Assembly (NCBI RefSeq): GCF_018413465.1
Contig: NZ_JAHCDK010000014.1
Coordinates: forward strand, 1 to 64,000
DNA: 64,000 nucleotides
Direction: 5' to 3'
Origin: Flavobacterium sp. CYK-55
GTDB taxonomy: Bacteria > Bacteroidota > Bacteroidia > Flavobacteriales > Flavobacteriaceae
Shown: positions 51,485 through 59,372 of the stretch, in pieces
How positions within the stretch are numbered: position 1 is the stretch's first letter
Layout: every line of letters begins with the position of its first letter
Position numbers and translations under genes: made by a program
The notes under the pieces: model-generated
Database searches by the model: none
Seen by the model: the letters and a program-made list of their open reading frames with translations, nothing else
What the model was told of the DNA's origin: nothing

Positions 51485-52285
51485 CTAAAAACCCAAATCT
51501 TTGATGCGCTTGTAGTAGGTTTTTGACAGTGGGATTTCTTTATCGACTGCCTTAAAAATGATTTTGGCACCTTGTGAATTGCCCGCAATTTCTTGAACGC
51601 TGCTCAGATTGACCAAATAAGAACGATGGCATTGTGCTAAAAAAGGCAATTGCTGCCATACATTAGAGAGCGTTTGCCGGAAGGTTTTAGAAGTAATTTT
51701 TTGGTGCGCATCAACATAACAAACTTCAATATAATTCTCGACCGCTTTAACAAATAGTAGATCGTCTTTTTGAAGGTGGAGCATTTCATTCTTGTTCTCG
51801 CCCACAAGCGTATATGAATTCACCGGTGGCGGCGTGATTCGCTCACCAAGTCTTTGTCTAAGATATACCATGAGTGGTACAAAAACGGGCATCATTCCGG
51901 CAGTAGTAATAAACAGAAAACGTCTGTAGCTACCGAACGAAACACTCAAACCTACATTAACAACATAGATATTGTATAAATACGATAGTGAGCCCACCCA
52001 AAAGCAAAAGTGCAGTACTGAAATTATTTCATCTTGAACCCGCCAAAATCTTTTTTTTCTGAGGTATTGAATTTGTTCAAACTGACTGTAGATGATAAAT
52101 ATGAAGCCTGCCAGAAAACCGTAACCCGACAGCAAAAGGGTTTTGTATTCGGCTTGAAATTGACTCGTATCAAAAGGCTCGAGCACAATGACAATAAAGT
52201 TTAAATACATGCTCAAAATAAAACCTACCCCAACTTTTCGCTTTGTCGAGGATAAAAAATGTATTTGTCTTTTGAAAGAATTCAA
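51485..52285 (-). CDS. Membrane-anchored LytTR transcriptional regulator
   Basis: A 266-residue one-component regulator. Four membrane helices fill about residues 20-145, and a LytTR DNA-binding domain follows (about 160-266). The DNA-binding domain has MLHLQKDDLLFVKAVENYIEV, QTLSNVWQQLPFLAQCHRSYLVNLSSV and a C-terminal IPLSKTYYKRIK. No receiver domain is present. Such proteins bind direct repeats near their own or neighbouring genes. The S41 peptidase gene downstream is the nearest candidate target. Confidence 0.9.
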   Translation of the reverse strand: MNSFKRQIHFLSSTKRKVGVGFILSMYLNFIVIVLEPFDTSQFQAEYKTLLLSGYGFLAGFIFIIYSQFEQIQYLRKKRFWRVQDEIISVLHFCFWVGSLSYLYNIYVVNVGLSVSFGSYRRFLFITTAGMMPVFVPLMVYLRQRLGERITPPPVNSYTLVGENKNEMLHLQKDDLLFVKAVENYIEVCYVDAHQKITSKTFRQTLSNVWQQLPFLAQCHRSYLVNLSSVQEIAGNSQGAKIIFKAVDKEIPLSKTYYKRIKDLGF

Positions 52286-52431
52286 GGGTTGTAGAGATAA
52301 AATTGTGTTGTAGCAATATTCTGATTTTTTATTTGAATTTAAAAATAATATCGTGGGCTTGATTTCAGGTTATATTTTTGATGCAGGCTCAATTTTTTTT
52401 CAGACCTTAGTGTACCATTAAAAAAAAACTC

Positions 52432-52596
52432 ATGAGAATCTTCTTGCCTTTTGTTTTTGCGCTGTTGTTTTTGGGATGGTTGGTTTACCGACTGATTGTT
52501 CGCAAAGATTTAAAAGCCAACAAAAATGACCTGTATACCGGCATTTTTTTTATTGTTATTTGGGTGGTTTTATACAGTTGGCTTTGGGCTTCATAA
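52432..52596 (+). CDS. Small two-helix membrane protein (54 aa)
   Basis: An ATG at 52432 opens a 54-codon frame: MRIFLPFVFALLFLGWLVYRLIV, a short polar loop RKDLKANKNDLYTG, then IFFIVIWVVLYSWLWAS and TAA. Two membrane helices with a basic loop are clear. The HEAT-repeat gene begins 6 bp after its stop, so it is probably the first gene of that run. TATTTTTG at 52373-52380 fits the -7 consensus. No family recognised. Confidence 0.7.
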   Translation: MRIFLPFVFALLFLGWLVYRLIVRKDLKANKNDLYTGIFFIVIWVVLYSWLWAS

Positions 52597-52602
52597 GATG
52601 AT

Positions 52603-53118
52603 ATGACACTTACCGAATTATTTGAAGACAAAACTTTAAACGCCAAAGGTAAAACTGAAAAACTCAGTGCCTTGCTTTTAGACGAAACCATCTCAACCCA
52701 AGCGGTCATTGCTTTTGCGCAAAACACCAAAGATGCTGACCGGGGCACTTGTATGGAGGCTTTTGAATATGCTACCAGGCTCAATTCGAGTTTGGCCACG
52801 CGCGCTTGTTTGGATTTTGCTACCGAGCATTTAGGCCACAAAGCGCCACGCGTTCAATGGGAATCGGCCAAAGTGATTGGCAACATTGCTCCTTATTTTC
52901 AGGATGATTTAGAACCGGCCATCAGCGGTTTGCTTATCAATACCGAACATTCCGGAACAGTGGTGCGTTGGGCTGCGGCTTTTGCTCTGGGCGAAATTGT
53001 CAAACTCAAATTGCCCATCAACAAAGATTTGGTTCCGACCCTTGAAAACATCATCGAACGCGAAGAGAAAAATTCTATCAAAAAAATATATCAAGCCGCT
53101 TTAAAAAAAATCAAATAA
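52603..53118 (+). CDS. HEAT-repeat-like protein
   Basis: A 171-residue all-helical protein with HEAT-type repeats. Recognisable units are HLGHKAPRVQWESAKVIGNIAPYF and HSGTVVRWAAAFALGEIVKLKL, with the Arg-x-x-A-A-x-x-L/I-G pattern. No signal peptide is present, so it is cytoplasmic. Such proteins act as adaptors. It lies between a small membrane protein (6 bp) and a methyltransferase (2 bp) in one transcript. Function unknown. Confidence 0.82.
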   Translation: MTLTELFEDKTLNAKGKTEKLSALLLDETISTQAVIAFAQNTKDADRGTCMEAFEYATRLNSSLATRACLDFATEHLGHKAPRVQWESAKVIGNIAPYFQDDLEPAISGLLINTEHSGTVVRWAAAFALGEIVKLKLPINKDLVPTLENIIEREEKNSIKKIYQAALKKIK

Positions 53119-53120
53119 TT

Positions 53121-53744
53121 ATGGAAGACTTTAACCGCAAAAACCACTGGGATAACATTTACCAAACCAAAAGCCTGCAAGAAGTAAGTTGGTATCAGCC
53201 CGTGCCTGAAACTTCGCTGCAAATCATGGCTGATTTAAACATTTCAATTGATGCTTCGATTATTGATATAGGCGGCGGCGATAGCTTTTTGGTGGATGAA
53301 TTGCTCCAAAAAGGGTATACAGATGTAAGCGTTTTAGATATTTCAGAAGCTGCTTTGAAACGGGCACAAACAAGACTCGGTGACCAAGCAACCAAAGTTG
53401 AGTGGATTTGTGCCGATGCATCGGAATTTATCCCTACCAAAACTTATGACTACTGGCACGATCGAGCGGCTTTTCATTTTTTGACTCAAGCTCATGAAAT
53501 TGAACAATACCTAAAAACAGCACATCAAGCGCTTAACCTTGGTGGCTATTTGACCGTGGGCACTTTTTCTGAAAACGGCCCGTTGAAGTGCAGTGGCATT
53601 CCGATACAGCAATATTCTGAAATGCAACTGAGTGCAACGTTTGGAAAATACTTTAAAAAAATCAATTGCTTTACTGTAGATCACCCAACGCCTTTTGACA
53701 CAATACAGAATTTTATTTTTGGTATTTTTCAGAAAACCAAATAA
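53121..53744 (+). CDS. Class I SAM-dependent methyltransferase
   Basis: A 207-residue methyltransferase: HWDNIYQTKSLQEVSWYQP is the N-terminal signature of a common small-molecule methyltransferase group. The SAM-binding loop reads IIDIGGGDSFLVDELL, followed by the acidic VLDISEAAL and WICADASEF, then YDYWHDRAAFHFL. Relatives are annotated as thiopurine- or tellurite-resistance-type methyltransferases, but the substrate is not determined. It starts 2 bp after the HEAT gene. Confidence 0.87.
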   Translation: MEDFNRKNHWDNIYQTKSLQEVSWYQPVPETSLQIMADLNISIDASIIDIGGGDSFLVDELLQKGYTDVSVLDISEAALKRAQTRLGDQATKVEWICADASEFIPTKTYDYWHDRAAFHFLTQAHEIEQYLKTAHQALNLGGYLTVGTFSENGPLKCSGIPIQQYSEMQLSATFGKYFKKINCFTVDHPTPFDTIQNFIFGIFQKTK

Positions 53745-53754
53745 AACATACACC

Positions 53755-54426
53755 ATGAAAGAGCATAACTCAGAATTTGTTTCCGAATCTGAAATCAAAA
53801 AAGAATTTCAAATAGAGCGTATGATTTTGTTTAGCGATGCGGTTTTTGCCATCGTTATTACGCTCATGGCTATTGAAATCAGAATTCCTGAAATCAAAGA
53901 AGAACTCAATCAAGAAGTGCTTTTGCACGAACTCAAGAATTTGTTCCCGGTACTGCTGTCGTATATGGTGAGCTTCTTTTTTATCGGCAGTATTTGGTAT
54001 CAGCACCTCAAAACCTTTAGTTTGATCAAAGACTACAACCAAGGCTTGGTGGTGCGCAATTTGATTTTGTTGTTTTTTGTGGGGTTGTTTCCGTTTAGCG
54101 CGTCGGTCATTACGCGCAGTCACAATGCTTCACTAGCCTATTTTATTTATATGGGCACCATTATCTTGTGTATTATAGCGCAATATCTTTTGCAGCATTA
54201 CATCATCAATACGCCCGCGATTCGCATCGGTAATATTGAGCCAGAACATTTGAATGAACTCAAGCGCAAACGCATACTTGTGATTGGTTTTTTGGTTGCG
54301 TTTGTGGCAAGTACTTTGACTTATTTAGCTAGTGATGACCCTGAGGTTCGCTCAATGGTTCCGCTGTGGGTGGTTCCGGTAGCTATTGTATATCGGTTGA
54401 TGAACCGCAAATTAAAAAAAGGATGA
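53755..54426 (+). CDS. TMEM175-family (DUF1211) potassium-channel-like protein
   Basis: The ATG at 53755 (MKEHNSEFVSESEIKK) is 10 bp after the methyltransferase stop; the open frame begins earlier inside that gene. The 223-residue protein has six membrane helices. The first carries the family signature RMILFSDAVFAIVITLMAIEIRIPE, whose FSD motif lines the ion path of TMEM175 channels. Bacterial members are thought to be tetrameric K+ channels. The stop overlaps the next start as ATGA. Confidence 0.88.
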   Translation: MKEHNSEFVSESEIKKEFQIERMILFSDAVFAIVITLMAIEIRIPEIKEELNQEVLLHELKNLFPVLLSYMVSFFFIGSIWYQHLKTFSLIKDYNQGLVVRNLILLFFVGLFPFSASVITRSHNASLAYFIYMGTIILCIIAQYLLQHYIINTPAIRIGNIEPEHLNELKRKRILVIGFLVAFVASTLTYLASDDPEVRSMVPLWVVPVAIVYRLMNRKLKKG

Positions 54427-54788
54427 AACCAACTACCGTTCAAGCCTATATCAGCACTTTTGCACCGGCCATACAAAGCCGATTGTTGACTTTGCGCACA
54501 TTGGTTTTAAAAATAGCTCCTGAGGCCACCGAAAGCATATCTTATGGAATGCCTGCTTATAAAACTTTGGGCAAACCACTCATTTACTTTGCCGGATATG
54601 AGCGTCACATTGGCTTATATGCCACCCCTTCAGGGCATGAACAATTTAAAGAAGCTTTGTCTGTATACAAACAAGGAAAAGGTTCGGTGCAGTTCCCGAA
54701 TAATGAACCGCTACCGCTTGGGTTGATTGAAAAAATCATTTTGTTTCGAGTGGATGAAAACCAGACAAAATATAACAGCAGAAAATAG
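54423..54788 (+). CDS. DUF1801 (YdhG-like) protein
   Basis: The ATG at 54423 overlaps the stop of the TMEM175 gene (ATGA). The 121-residue protein shows the DUF1801 core: IQSRLLTLRTLVLKIAPEATESISYGMPAYK, then LIYFAGYERHIGLYATP and FPNNEPLPLGLIEKII. This fold is related to frataxin-like/YdhG proteins; function not established. It closes the run that starts at 52432. Confidence 0.9.
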   Translation: MKPTTVQAYISTFAPAIQSRLLTLRTLVLKIAPEATESISYGMPAYKTLGKPLIYFAGYERHIGLYATPSGHEQFKEALSVYKQGKGSVQFPNNEPLPLGLIEKIILFRVDENQTKYNSRK

Positions 54789-54814
54789 TTTTTAAAATAT
54801 GATTTACATCAGGT

Positions 54815-54842
54815 TTTGAGCTAAAACTACCCGCTAATTTTG
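54815..54842 (+). promoter_or_regulatory. Promoter of the OmpW gene
   Basis: TTTG (54815-54818) and TAATTTTG (54835-54842), 16-bp spacer, 27 bp before the ATG at 54870. The spacing is one shorter than usual. Confidence 0.55.
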
Positions 54843-54869
54843 GTGTGTAATTTAAAAACTCTTCAACCA

Positions 54870-55550
54870 ATGAAAAGAATATTTCTAGCTGTGATGGCTT
54901 TGGGTCTGTTCAGCATCAGTTCAGTAAATGCACAAGAAACACAAAAATCAGCCGACTTTAAAAAATGGCAAGTTCGTTTGCGCGGAGTATGGGTTGCCCC
55001 AGATGAAAGCGCTAAAATTGATATTATTGGTGGTGACGCTAGTGTATCAACTACTTTTATTCCAGAACTTGACTTTACCTATTTCTTTACCAAAAATGTA
55101 TCGGCCGAACTTATTTTAGGAACCACCAAGCACGAAGTGCATACCGTAGGTTCAGATATCTCTGCTGTGGGTGGCCCAACGAGTTATGACGTTGATTTAG
55201 GAAGCGTATATTTATTGCCGCCAACCTTGACCGCACAATATCACTTCATCATAGCCGACGTGTTCAGACCCTATGTAGGCGCCGGTGTTAACTATACTAT
55301 TTTTTATAATGCCGACGAAGGAAAAGTGGTTAAAGGAATCAAATACGACAACGCTTTTGGTTATGCTTTTCAGGGTGGTTTTGACTTAATGGTAAATGAC
55401 AAATATTTCATCAACATAGATTGTAAGAAACTCATTCTCAATACCAAAGTTAAAGTTGACGCTTCTAATTTAGCTGCCGGTTTAGAAATTCCAGCAGATG
55501 TAGATTTGAATCCATGGCTGGTTGGTTTTGGTGTTGGAATGAAATTTTAA
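54870..55550 (+). CDS. ompW: OmpW-family outer-membrane beta-barrel protein
   Basis: The ATG at 54870 gives a signal peptide (MKRIFLAVMALGLFSISSVNAQ) and a 226-residue OmpW-type 8-stranded barrel. Family blocks are QVRLRGVWVAPDES, FIPELDFTYFFTKNVSAELILGTTKHEV, LLPPTLTAQYHF, FRPYVGAGVNYTIFY and the final LNPWLVGFGVGMKF. OmpW proteins form small hydrophobic channels in the outer membrane. It has its own promoter and terminator. Confidence 0.93.
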   Translation: MKRIFLAVMALGLFSISSVNAQETQKSADFKKWQVRLRGVWVAPDESAKIDIIGGDASVSTTFIPELDFTYFFTKNVSAELILGTTKHEVHTVGSDISAVGGPTSYDVDLGSVYLLPPTLTAQYHFIIADVFRPYVGAGVNYTIFYNADEGKVVKGIKYDNAFGYAFQGGFDLMVNDKYFINIDCKKLILNTKVKVDASNLAAGLEIPADVDLNPWLVGFGVGMKF

Positions 55551-55576
55551 TGTTTTTTTAGTGGTTAGTATTGAAG

Positions 55577-55606
55577 AAGCCGTTGTGTATGCAGCGGCTT
55601 TTTTTT
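55577..55606 (+). terminator. Terminator after ompW
   Basis: AAGCCGTTG (55577-55585) pairs with CAGCGGCTT (55592-55600), one G-T pair, followed by six T. Confidence 0.85.
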
Positions 55607-55654
55607 GTCCTCAACTGATTTGTACTCATCAGTTGATTTTTTTTATGTAATTAT

Positions 55655-55689
55655 TTGCGCAACTAAAAAGTTGCATATATATTTGCAAC
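55655..55689. promoter_or_regulatory. Promoter and operator array of the ArsR operon
   Basis: Promoter: TTG (55655-55657), 20-bp spacer, TATATTTG (55678-55685). Operators overlap it. TTGCGCAA (55655-55662) is a perfect palindrome on the -33 box. GCAAC (55659-55663) and GTTGC (55670-55674) form an inverted repeat in the spacer. GTTGCA (55670-55675) and TGCAAC (55684-55689) form an inverted repeat covering the -7 box. Four TTGC half-sites in 35 bp suggest cooperative autorepression by the ArsR protein. Confidence 0.75.
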
Positions 55690-55713
55690 CAATTAGTTTC
55701 TTATTTAAATTTT

Positions 55714-56034
55714 ATGAGACGAGATATTTTTCAAGCCATTGCCGACCCTACCCGACGCGCCATCATCACCTTGATTGCCACACAAGCCATGACACCTAAT
55801 GCTTTAGCAGAGCATTTCAACACCACAAGGCAAGCGGTTTCAAAGCATTTGCGCATCTTGACTGAATGCGAACTCATATCGGCCAACAACCAAGGCAGAG
55901 AAATTTACTATCAACTACACATTGACAAAATGAAAGAAATTGATGTTTGGCTGGAACAATTCCGCAAAGTTTGGGAAACTCGTTTTGACGCCTTAGACCA
56001 AGTATTGATCAACTTAAAAAACAAACAAATATGA
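55714..56034 (+). CDS. ArsR-family transcriptional regulator
   Basis: A 106-residue winged-helix repressor: [21 protein letters not shown], recognition helix [13 protein letters not shown], wing [11 protein letters not shown]. No metal-binding CxC or DxH cluster is apparent, so it belongs to the non-metal group that is usually paired with SRPBCC/AHSA1 genes. The next gene overlaps it as ATGA. The operator array just upstream suggests it controls its own operon of five genes. Confidence 0.92.
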   Translation: MRRDIFQAIADPTRRAIITLIATQAMTPNALAEHFNTTRQAVSKHLRILTECELISANNQGREIYYQLHIDKMKEIDVWLEQFRKVWETRFDALDQVLINLKNKQI

Positions 56035-56462
56035 GTGCACCCAAAAAAGTGATTGTAGCACGTGTTTTTGATGCTGACCCAAAGATGGTTTGGCAAGCTA
56101 TTACCCAGAAAGAACTCATGAAGCAATGGTATTTTGACTTAGCTGAGTTTAAGCCAGAACTAGGTTTTAGCTTTGAATTTATGGGCGGCCCTGAAGACGG
56201 CGTGCAATACAAACATCTGTGTGAAATTACTGAAGTGATACCAGAACAGAAACTCACCTACAGTTGGCGATACGATGGCTACGACGGAATTACCTATGTA
56301 ACTTTTGAACTGTTTGACCTCAACGGAAAAACGCAATTAACCTTAACGCACGTCGGGTTTGAAACCTTCCCGCTGATTCCTGATTTTGCCATACATAACT
56401 TCGAAGCCGGATGGAATCACATCATCAACACTTCGCTTAAAGATTTTTTAGAAAAAAACTAA
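56031..56462 (+). CDS. SRPBCC (AHSA1-like) domain protein
   Basis: A 143-residue START-like fold protein: [31 protein letters not shown] at the N-terminus, [21 protein letters not shown] strands, and [19 protein letters not shown] helix at the end. Family members bind hydrophobic small molecules; the function of ArsR-linked ones is not known. It starts within the ArsR stop codon (ATGA), and the next gene is 15 bp away. Confidence 0.9.
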   Translation: MSAPKKVIVARVFDADPKMVWQAITQKELMKQWYFDLAEFKPELGFSFEFMGGPEDGVQYKHLCEITEVIPEQKLTYSWRYDGYDGITYVTFELFDLNGKTQLTLTHVGFETFPLIPDFAIHNFEAGWNHIINTSLKDFLEKN

Positions 56463-56477
56463 TTTAAAACAAACTAT

Positions 56478-57467
56478 ATGAACAGCCTTTTAAAATTTGA
56501 TTTTACCGTTGATAAAGAAAAAAAAGCCGTACACGTACAGCGCGAATTTGCCGCTCCGCGCGATTTAGTATGGGCGGCTTGGACTACGCCCGAAATCCTC
56601 GATCAATGGTGGGCACCTAAGCCTTATAAAACCGTAACCAAAACTATGGATTTCAGGGTTGGCGGACATTGGTTTTATGCGATGATCAGCCCTGAAAATG
56701 TCGCGCATTGGTGTCGTGCCGATTACCAATCGATAGACACGCTGGAGAGTTTTTCAGGTTTGGATGCCTTTTGTGATGAGCAAGGCAACATCAACAACGA
56801 TTTTCCGCGCTCGTTATGGAACAATCGCTTTACTGATTCAGGCGAAAAAACCTTGGTCAACATCACCGTTCAATATGAAAAACTCGAAGATTTAGAACAA
56901 ATCATCGCAATGGGTTTTAAAGAAGGATTCACCATGGCTATGGAAAATCTAGATCAGTACATAGAATCTCAATTCAAATTGCGTCATGAAAATAAAACGA
57001 CCAACAAAGCTAGAGTTTGTACTTATCTAAATTTTGACGGAAAAACCGAAGAAGCGTTTTTGTTTTATCAATCGGTGTTTAAAACCAAATTCATAGGCAA
57101 AGGCATTCAAAGATTTGGCGAACTCCCGGCCGATGCCAACCATCCACCTGTAGCCGATGATGTCAAAAATATGGTATTACACGTTGAATTGCCCATTACC
57201 GGAAACCATGTTTTGATGGGCACTGACGCACCCAAAGAAATGGGCTTTAATCTGGCGCGCGGCAACAACATGCATATTTGCATTGAGCCAGAATCACGCG
57301 ATAAAGCCAAACGTCTTTATGAAGCATTATCAGCAAACGGACAAGTGAATATGCCATTGCAAGACATTTTTTGGGGCGCTTATTATGCCGAGTTTACCGA
57401 TCAATTTGGCATCAATTGGATGATTAATTTTCAAAATGCTAACTTTATCAATAAACATAACGACTAA
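56478..57467 (+). CDS. SRPBCC (AHSA1)-VOC (PhnB-like) fusion protein
   Basis: A 329-residue two-domain protein. Residues about 1-165 are a second AHSA1-like SRPBCC domain (REFAAPRDLVWAAWTTPEILDQWWAP, FKEGFTMAMENLDQYI). Residues about 180-320 are a vicinal oxygen chelate domain of the PhnB/glyoxalase-like type (CTYLNFDGKTEEAFLFYQSVF, DIFWGAYYAEFTDQFGINWMINF). In many genomes these are separate neighbours. The fusion suggests they act in one step. No metal-ligand set is obvious in the VOC half, so it may only bind a ligand. Confidence 0.88.
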   Translation: MNSLLKFDFTVDKEKKAVHVQREFAAPRDLVWAAWTTPEILDQWWAPKPYKTVTKTMDFRVGGHWFYAMISPENVAHWCRADYQSIDTLESFSGLDAFCDEQGNINNDFPRSLWNNRFTDSGEKTLVNITVQYEKLEDLEQIIAMGFKEGFTMAMENLDQYIESQFKLRHENKTTNKARVCTYLNFDGKTEEAFLFYQSVFKTKFIGKGIQRFGELPADANHPPVADDVKNMVLHVELPITGNHVLMGTDAPKEMGFNLARGNNMHICIEPESRDKAKRLYEALSANGQVNMPLQDIFWGAYYAEFTDQFGINWMINFQNANFINKHND

Positions 57468-57488
57468 ATTTCACTAAAAAAACAAATC

Positions 57489-57866
57489 ATGAAAAAAGAC
57501 AAAATCATTTATTGGATTGCAACCGGTATGATTGCCTTATTTGAAGGACTTTTACCTGCGCTAACTTCACAAACCGAAATGGCCAAAGAAGGCATCAGGC
57601 ATTTGGGTTATCCGGAATACTTTGGGAATGCTTTGGTTATTTTTAAAGTGCTCGGCGTATTGGCGCTGGTGATTCCGCAAATTCCCAACCGAGTCAAAGA
57701 ATGGGCTTATGCCGGTTTTGCGTTTGACTTTATCTTTGCCGCCATCAGTCACGGTGCAGTAGATGGCATCAACGGACAAACGTTTTTTCCGTTTGTTGTT
57801 TTGGCCGTTTTGATGGTTTCATATGTGTATCATCACAAATTACAACAAGCTAAAACTAATCTATGA
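57489..57866 (+). CDS. DoxX-like four-helix membrane protein
   Basis: A 125-residue protein with four membrane helices and the DoxX_2 features GMIALFEGLLPALTSQ and GIRHLGYPEYFGNALVIFKVLGVLAL. Its stop overlaps the start of the third SRPBCC gene (ATGA). DoxX-like genes are frequent companions of ArsR-AHSA1 operons. The role is unknown. Confidence 0.88.
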   Translation: MKKDKIIYWIATGMIALFEGLLPALTSQTEMAKEGIRHLGYPEYFGNALVIFKVLGVLALVIPQIPNRVKEWAYAGFAFDFIFAAISHGAVDGINGQTFFPFVVLAVLMVSYVYHHKLQQAKTNL

Positions 57867-58273
57867 ATTCAAAAATAACAGTCAGCGCAAACATCAACGC
57901 CCACTCAGAAAAAGTTTGGAACTATTACACCCAACCCGAACATATTGTTCATTGGAATTTTGCCGACGTTTCATGGCATTGCCCATCAGCCGAGAATGAT
58001 ATGCGCGTTGGCGGAACCTACAAAGCGCGTATGGAAGCCAAAGACGGAAGTTTTGGTTTTGACTTTGAAGCCGTGTATACGCAAATAACTTTAGGGCATG
58101 AATTTACTTATGAATTTGGAGGACGAACCGCGCATATGCAACTGGAAAATCAAGGTGCTCAAACCAAGATTACGGTGGCTTTTGACCCAGAAAATGAGCA
58201 TCCGCTTGAAATGCAAGAATTTGGATGGCAAGCCATTTTGAATCATTTCAAAGCTTATGTTGAAGCCAACTAA
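57863..58273 (+). CDS. SRPBCC (AHSA1-like) domain protein
   Basis: The third SRPBCC domain of the operon, 136 residues: SANINAHSEKVWNYYTQPEHIVHWNFA, FGFDFEAVYTQITLGHEFTYEFGGR and a C-terminal GWQAILNHFKAYVEAN helix. It begins in the DoxX stop codon and ends the ArsR operon before a terminator. Confidence 0.9.
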   Translation: MNSKITVSANINAHSEKVWNYYTQPEHIVHWNFADVSWHCPSAENDMRVGGTYKARMEAKDGSFGFDFEAVYTQITLGHEFTYEFGGRTAHMQLENQGAQTKITVAFDPENEHPLEMQEFGWQAILNHFKAYVEAN

Positions 58274-58294
58274 AAGAACCCAACGAACAATAGT

Positions 58295-58334
58295 AAGCCG
58301 AAGACAAATTCATTAATTCTTCGGCTTTTTATTT
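58295..58334 (+). terminator. Terminator of the ArsR operon
   Basis: AAGCCGAAGA (58295-58304) pairs with TCTTCGGCTT (58318-58327), a perfect 10-bp stem with a 13-nt loop, followed by TTTATTTT. Confidence 0.9.
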
Positions 58335-58345
58335 TATAAAACTGC

Positions 58346-58353
58346 TAACTTTG
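58346..58353 (+). promoter_or_regulatory. Promoter -7 element of the GlxA-like gene
   Basis: TAACTTTG matches TAnnTTTG, 21 bp before the ATG. Confidence 0.5.
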
Positions 58354-58374
58354 AACAAAGCATCAAACTAAACC

Positions 58375-59301
58375 ATGCGCCCTACCCGCTTTGTTTTTTT
58401 AATTTTACCCGAAGTCCATTTGCTGGATTTGGCAGGTGCCGACCAGGTAATTTCTGAATCTATTGATTTTGGAGCGCCTTTTAGTATGGAGTATTGCGGA
58501 CTTGAATCGAGCATCAATACCTCAGCCGGAATGGGTATTCACCAGCTCAAACATTTTTCTGAAGTTCTGTTGACTCCCGGTGACTTTTTGATTATTCCCG
58601 GTGCCCGTGTCCGATATATAGAATCTTCTAAATTCAAAAAAAATACTGCCCTTTTTGAATGGATTGCACAAGCTTTTGTACAAAAAGTACATTTGGTAAG
58701 CATTTGTGTAGGTTCGTTTGTCTTGGCTTATTCTGGGGTACTTGATGGCCGAATGTGTACGACACATTTTCAGTTGACACAAAAAATGCAGCAGCAATTT
58801 CCAAAAACAAAAGTCAAAGACAATGTTCTATTTGTTTCTGAAAATACCATCCACACAAGCGCAGGAATTGCCTCGGGTATTGATTTAATGCTACATTTAC
58901 TAGAACAAATCACCGACAGTTATTTTGCACACAAAGTAGCCCGTGAATTGGTTGTATACAATCGACGCGACGGAGACAATGCGCAACTTACGGCTCATTT
59001 CAACTACCGAAACCATATACATCAAGGCATTCATAAAGTTCAAGATTATCTGATTGAAAATCTCCATCAAAAAAACAATCTATCCGTTTTGGCTGAAATA
59101 GCTGTAATGAGCGAACGCAATTTAACGCGTATTTTTAAAAAAGAAACTGGGTTGACCATTAATGCTTACCTAAATAAAATCAGAGTCGAAAAACTCATCG
59201 AACTACAAAAAAGTCCGGATTTATCCAAAAAACAGCGAGCACTTCAAGTAGGTTTGACCAGCGAAAAACAAGCAGAAAGGCTTTTGAAAAAATTGGCCTA
59301 A
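58375..59301 (+). CDS. GlxA-family AraC-type transcriptional regulator
   Basis: A 308-residue regulator. A DJ-1/PfpI-like domain (about 1-190) begins RFVFLILPEVHLLDLAGADQV and has the nucleophile-elbow-like SICVGSFVLA and TTHF. An AraC helix-turn-helix (about 210-308) follows: HKVQDYLIENLHQKNNLSVLAEIAVMSERNLTRIFKKETG. Substrate-sensing in the DJ-1-like part is inferred. The gene is followed by the M1-like gene on the same strand, which has its own -7 element. Confidence 0.92.
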   Translation: MRPTRFVFLILPEVHLLDLAGADQVISESIDFGAPFSMEYCGLESSINTSAGMGIHQLKHFSEVLLTPGDFLIIPGARVRYIESSKFKKNTALFEWIAQAFVQKVHLVSICVGSFVLAYSGVLDGRMCTTHFQLTQKMQQQFPKTKVKDNVLFVSENTIHTSAGIASGIDLMLHLLEQITDSYFAHKVARELVVYNRRDGDNAQLTAHFNYRNHIHQGIHKVQDYLIENLHQKNNLSVLAEIAVMSERNLTRIFKKETGLTINAYLNKIRVEKLIELQKSPDLSKKQRALQVGLTSEKQAERLLKKLA

Positions 59302-59341
59302 AATGTCCTAAAATCGGCTCGCACATCATCATTGGTATATT

Positions 59342-59349
59342 TAATTTTG
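59342..59349 (+). promoter_or_regulatory. Promoter -7 element of the M1-HEAT gene
   Basis: TAATTTTG matches TAnnTTTG, 23 bp before the ATG at 59373. The in-frame TTG at 59352 lies directly after it and is therefore rejected as a start. Confidence 0.5.
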
Positions 59350-59372
59350 AATTGTTCTCAACCGCAAAAGTT

